From assembly GCA_024641805.1 (NCBI GenBank), contig JAHECJ010000085.1:1-7881 (forward strand): a stretch of 7,881 nt of DNA, in the 5' to 3' direction. The position numbers were made by a program, and so were the translations under genes. The notes under the pieces are model-generated. The model had not been told where the DNA came from and ran no database searches. It saw only the letters and a program-made list of their open reading frames with translations. Shown here piece by piece: positions 5,959-7,881 of the stretch; positions within the stretch are counted from its first letter, which is position 1, and each line of letters begins with the position of its first letter. The stretch is from Desulfococcus sp. Lineage in GTDB: Bacteria; Desulfobacterota; Desulfobacteria; Desulfobacterales; Desulfosalsimonadaceae.

Positions 5959-6981
5959 TTATTGAATCCATTCTTTTTTGACCGTGCTTCCCTGTCCGTC
6001 AATTTTTTGCCTGGGCTTTCCATTCGGCAAGATGCAAGGTTCCTCCTTACAAACGTTGACTTCAACCGTTATATGGGAAAGTTCAGAAAATTCATGCAGT
6101 AATTTTTTATAATAATCCGGGTTTTGTGGAAAATGCGTCACAATGGAGACCATCGCGGCATAATCCACCGGCCCGACTTTCCATACATGAATATCCGACA
6201 CCCGATTGTCCGAATCGGATTCGACCACTCTTTTAATTTCCCGCTTTCGTTCAAGATCAATATTATTATCCAGCAGAATCGTACTGGTATCATTCAGAAG
6301 TCCCAGCGCCCACCGGGTAATCACCAGTGCGCCGACAATTCCGATGACCGGATCCAGCCAGTTCCATCCGAAATATTTTCCGAAAAGCAGGGCAGCAATC
6401 GCCAATACCGATGTCAGGGCATCGGCAATCACATGCAGATAGGCCCCCCGTATGTTATGATCTGAATGGTGATGAACATTCCCATGATTGCTATTATTCT
6501 CGTCATCGTGACCATGAGCCGGAACATGATGCCCCTGCAGCATGACGGCACAAATCAGATTGACTGTCAGACCCAACGCGGCCACGACAATGGCCTCGTT
6601 AAAATGAATAACCTGCGGAACAAACAACCGCTGAATCGACTCAATCGTCATGAGGAGCGCGACAACCCCCAGAACCACGGCACTGGCAAAACCGCCCAGG
6701 ACGCTCACCTTGCCGGTCCCGAAAGTAAACCGACTGTCTGCCGAGTGTTTTTGGGAATACCGGTAGGCAAATATGGTGATGGCAAACGCGGCTGAATGAG
6801 TTCCCATATGCCAGCCGTCGGCGAGCAGGGCCATGGAGCCGAAGACACTGCCGGCGATGATTTCCGCCACCATGGTGATCACCGTCAGCGCCAGCACCTG
6901 CCGGGTCCTGAGTTCACCCTTTTCATGGATCAGCGTAAAATCATGGCCGTGCCGCCAGTTGTCTAAGGTATGGATATGCAT
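5959..6981 (-). CDS. dmeF: Cation diffusion facilitator, DmeF-like Co/Ni efflux transporter
   Basis: CDF proteins export divalent metals from the cytoplasm in exchange for protons. The 340 residues have about six membrane helices and a C-terminal cytoplasmic domain. DmeF-type marks are the N-terminal HIHTLDNWRHGHDF (2-15), GSMALLADGWHMGTH (48-62) and RFTFGTGK (84-91). Others are a His-rich loop at 151-175 (nine His), AYLHVIADALTSVLAI (180-195), WLDPVIGIVGA (208-218) and HITVEV (303-308). The membrane metal site would use H58 and H62 of helix 2 with H183 and D187 of helix 5. Co2+/Ni2+ as substrate is inferred from the subfamily; Zn2+ or Fe2+ cannot be excluded. The ATG shares one base with the regulator's stop (TAATG) and lacks a Shine-Dalgarno site, so translation probably depends on coupling. 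The conserved N-terminal His motif confirms this start. Confidence 0.93.
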   Translation of the reverse strand: MHIHTLDNWRHGHDFTLIHEKGELRTRQVLALTVITMVAEIIAGSVFGSMALLADGWHMGTHSAAFAITIFAYRYSQKHSADSRFTFGTGKVSVLGGFASAVVLGVVALLMTIESIQRLFVPQVIHFNEAIVVAALGLTVNLICAVMLQGHHVPAHGHDDENNSNHGNVHHHSDHNIRGAYLHVIADALTSVLAIAALLFGKYFGWNWLDPVIGIVGALVITRWALGLLNDTSTILLDNNIDLERKREIKRVVESDSDNRVSDIHVWKVGPVDYAAMVSIVTHFPQNPDYYKKLLHEFSELSHITVEVNVCKEEPCILPNGKPRQKIDGQGSTVKKEWIQ

Positions 6982-7881
6982 TATTTTATGTCATATTTTT
7001 TGAGCTTGAGCTGCAACGTCCTTCGGCTAATACCTAAAATATCCGCCGTGTGCGTCCGGTTTCCGCTGGTTTCTTCCAGGGTTCGCAGAATCATCTGTTT
7101 CTCAACCTCTTTTAAAGACTGGCCGGCTGAAAAGTCGGTCCCGTCATCCGACTCATCGACATCCAGCGCTTTGATCGCATCCGGCAGGTACTCCGGTGAA
7201 AGCATCTCCTCTCTGGACAAGATCACCGACCGCTCCACTGCATTTTCCAGTTCCCGGACATTCCCCGGCCAGGAGTGCCGCATCAGCAGATCGATGGTCC
7301 GGGGGGCAAACCGCTTGATCATCTTTTTGTTTTTATCCGAATATTTTTTCAGGAAATAATCCGCCAGCAGGAGAATGTCATCTTTTCTTTCCCTCAACGG
7401 CGGAATTTTTATGGAAACCACATTGAGCCGGTAATACAAATCCTCTCGAAAATTGCCGTTTTCGATCTCATCTTCTAAAATTCGATTGCTTGCGGCAATA
7501 ATTCGTATATCAATTTTTACCGGTTTCGAACTCCCCAGCGGTTCGAACTCCTGTTCCTGGAGCACCCGAAGGATTTTCACCTGGGTGGTGGCCGGCATTT
7601 CAGCAATTTCATCCAAAAAGATGGTGCCGGTATGGGCATGCTGAAACCGCCCTTTTTTCTGGGTAACGGCGCCGGTAAACGCCCCTTTTTCATGTCCGAA
7701 CAACTCGCTTTCCAGCAATGTTTCCGGCAGCGCCGCACAATTGACTTTAATAAACGGATTGTTTTTTCGCGGACTGTTCTGATGAATGGCATTGGCGACC
7801 AGCTCTTTGCCGGTCCCGCTTTCGCCGGTGATTAATACGGTCGCATCCGACGGGGCCACCAGTGAAAGCGTTTCATACATT
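6981..7881 (-). CDS. Sigma54-dependent NtrC-family transcriptional activator (5' end outside window)
   Basis: About 300 C-terminal residues are visible, and the gene runs off the right edge. Numbering from the first visible Met (bases 7880-7878, very probably internal), the AAA+ domain shows Walker A GESGTGKE (19-26), the sigma54-contacting GAFTGA loop (66-71) and Walker B GTIFLDE (85-91). Arginine fingers lie in FREDLYYRLNV (R145, R151), with sensor II in WPGNVRELEN (204-213). A FIS-type helix-turn-helix occupies about 255-295 (TADILGISRRTLQLKLKKY). All ATPase and sigma54 contact elements are intact. The N-terminal sensor or receiver domain is not visible, so whether this is a response regulator (as ZraR and NtrC are) is unknown. 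The 1-base overlap with the CDF gene suggests it regulates, or is co-regulated with, metal efflux. Confidence 0.95.
   Translation of the reverse strand, partial: MYETLSLVAPSDATVLITGESGTGKELVANAIHQNSPRKNNPFIKVNCAALPETLLESELFGHEKGAFTGAVTQKKGRFQHAHTGTIFLDEIAEMPATTQVKILRVLQEQEFEPLGSSKPVKIDIRIIAASNRILEDEIENGNFREDLYYRLNVVSIKIPPLRERKDDILLLADYFLKKYSDKNKKMIKRFAPRTIDLLMRHSWPGNVRELENAVERSVILSREEMLSPEYLPDAIKALDVDESDDGTDFSAGQSLKEVEKQMILRTLEETSGNRTHTADILGISRRTLQLKLKKYDIK

Noticed and set aside
5950..5969. TTGAATAC and TTGAATCC at the end of the CDF gene match the two halves of the inverted repeat at 5368-5384, on the other side of the HTH gene.
   Set aside because: TTGAATCC here lies in the codons for the CDF C-terminus, and the complement of TTGAATAC (GTATTCAA) also occurs inside sco and coxB coding sequence, so the match is probably coincidental. 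I do not call these attachment or recombination sites.

Overview
The window looks like a stretch of a Gram-negative bacterial chromosome, most likely a member of the Desulfobacterota (delta-proteobacterial, sulfate-reducer type). That placement is inference. It rests on the style of the SCO protein, an A2-type cytochrome oxidase cluster with subunit II last, a Cys-rich 'CW' domain regulator, and an NtrC-type activator next to a DmeF-like metal pump. No taxonomic marker gene is present. Coding density is high, and I see no rRNA, tRNA, CRISPR array, insertion sequence or frameshift.

Region 1 (1-204) holds the likely tail of an unidentified upstream gene (stop at 88-90) and a short intergenic stretch. 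Region 2 (205-5254) is a tight same-strand operon: sco, coxA (subunit I), coxC (subunit III), coxD (subunit IV), coxB (subunit II) and ctaB (heme O synthase). Junctions are an ATGA overlap (sco/coxA) or gaps of 4, 39, 1 and 0 bases. Together these genes build an aa3-type, proton-pumping heme-copper oxidase of the A2 subclass (YSHPAVY motif) with a complete CuA site, plus a copper chaperone and a heme-farnesylating enzyme. No heme A synthase (ctaA) and no cytochrome c gene or CXXCH motif occurs in the window, so the electron donor and the last step of heme A synthesis must be encoded elsewhere.

Region 3 (5255-5901) is a separate unit. A good sigma70-like promoter with small inverted and direct repeats drives a small regulator that joins an XRE-type helix-turn-helix to a Cys-rich domain with two Cys-Trp motifs. 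This is the least explained gene here and a possible redox or metal sensor for the adjacent oxidase operon.

Region 4 (5959-7881, minus strand) converges on region 3. It carries a sigma54-dependent activator (N-terminus outside the window) translationally coupled through TAATG to a DmeF-like cation diffusion facilitator. This looks like a metal-responsive efflux operon.
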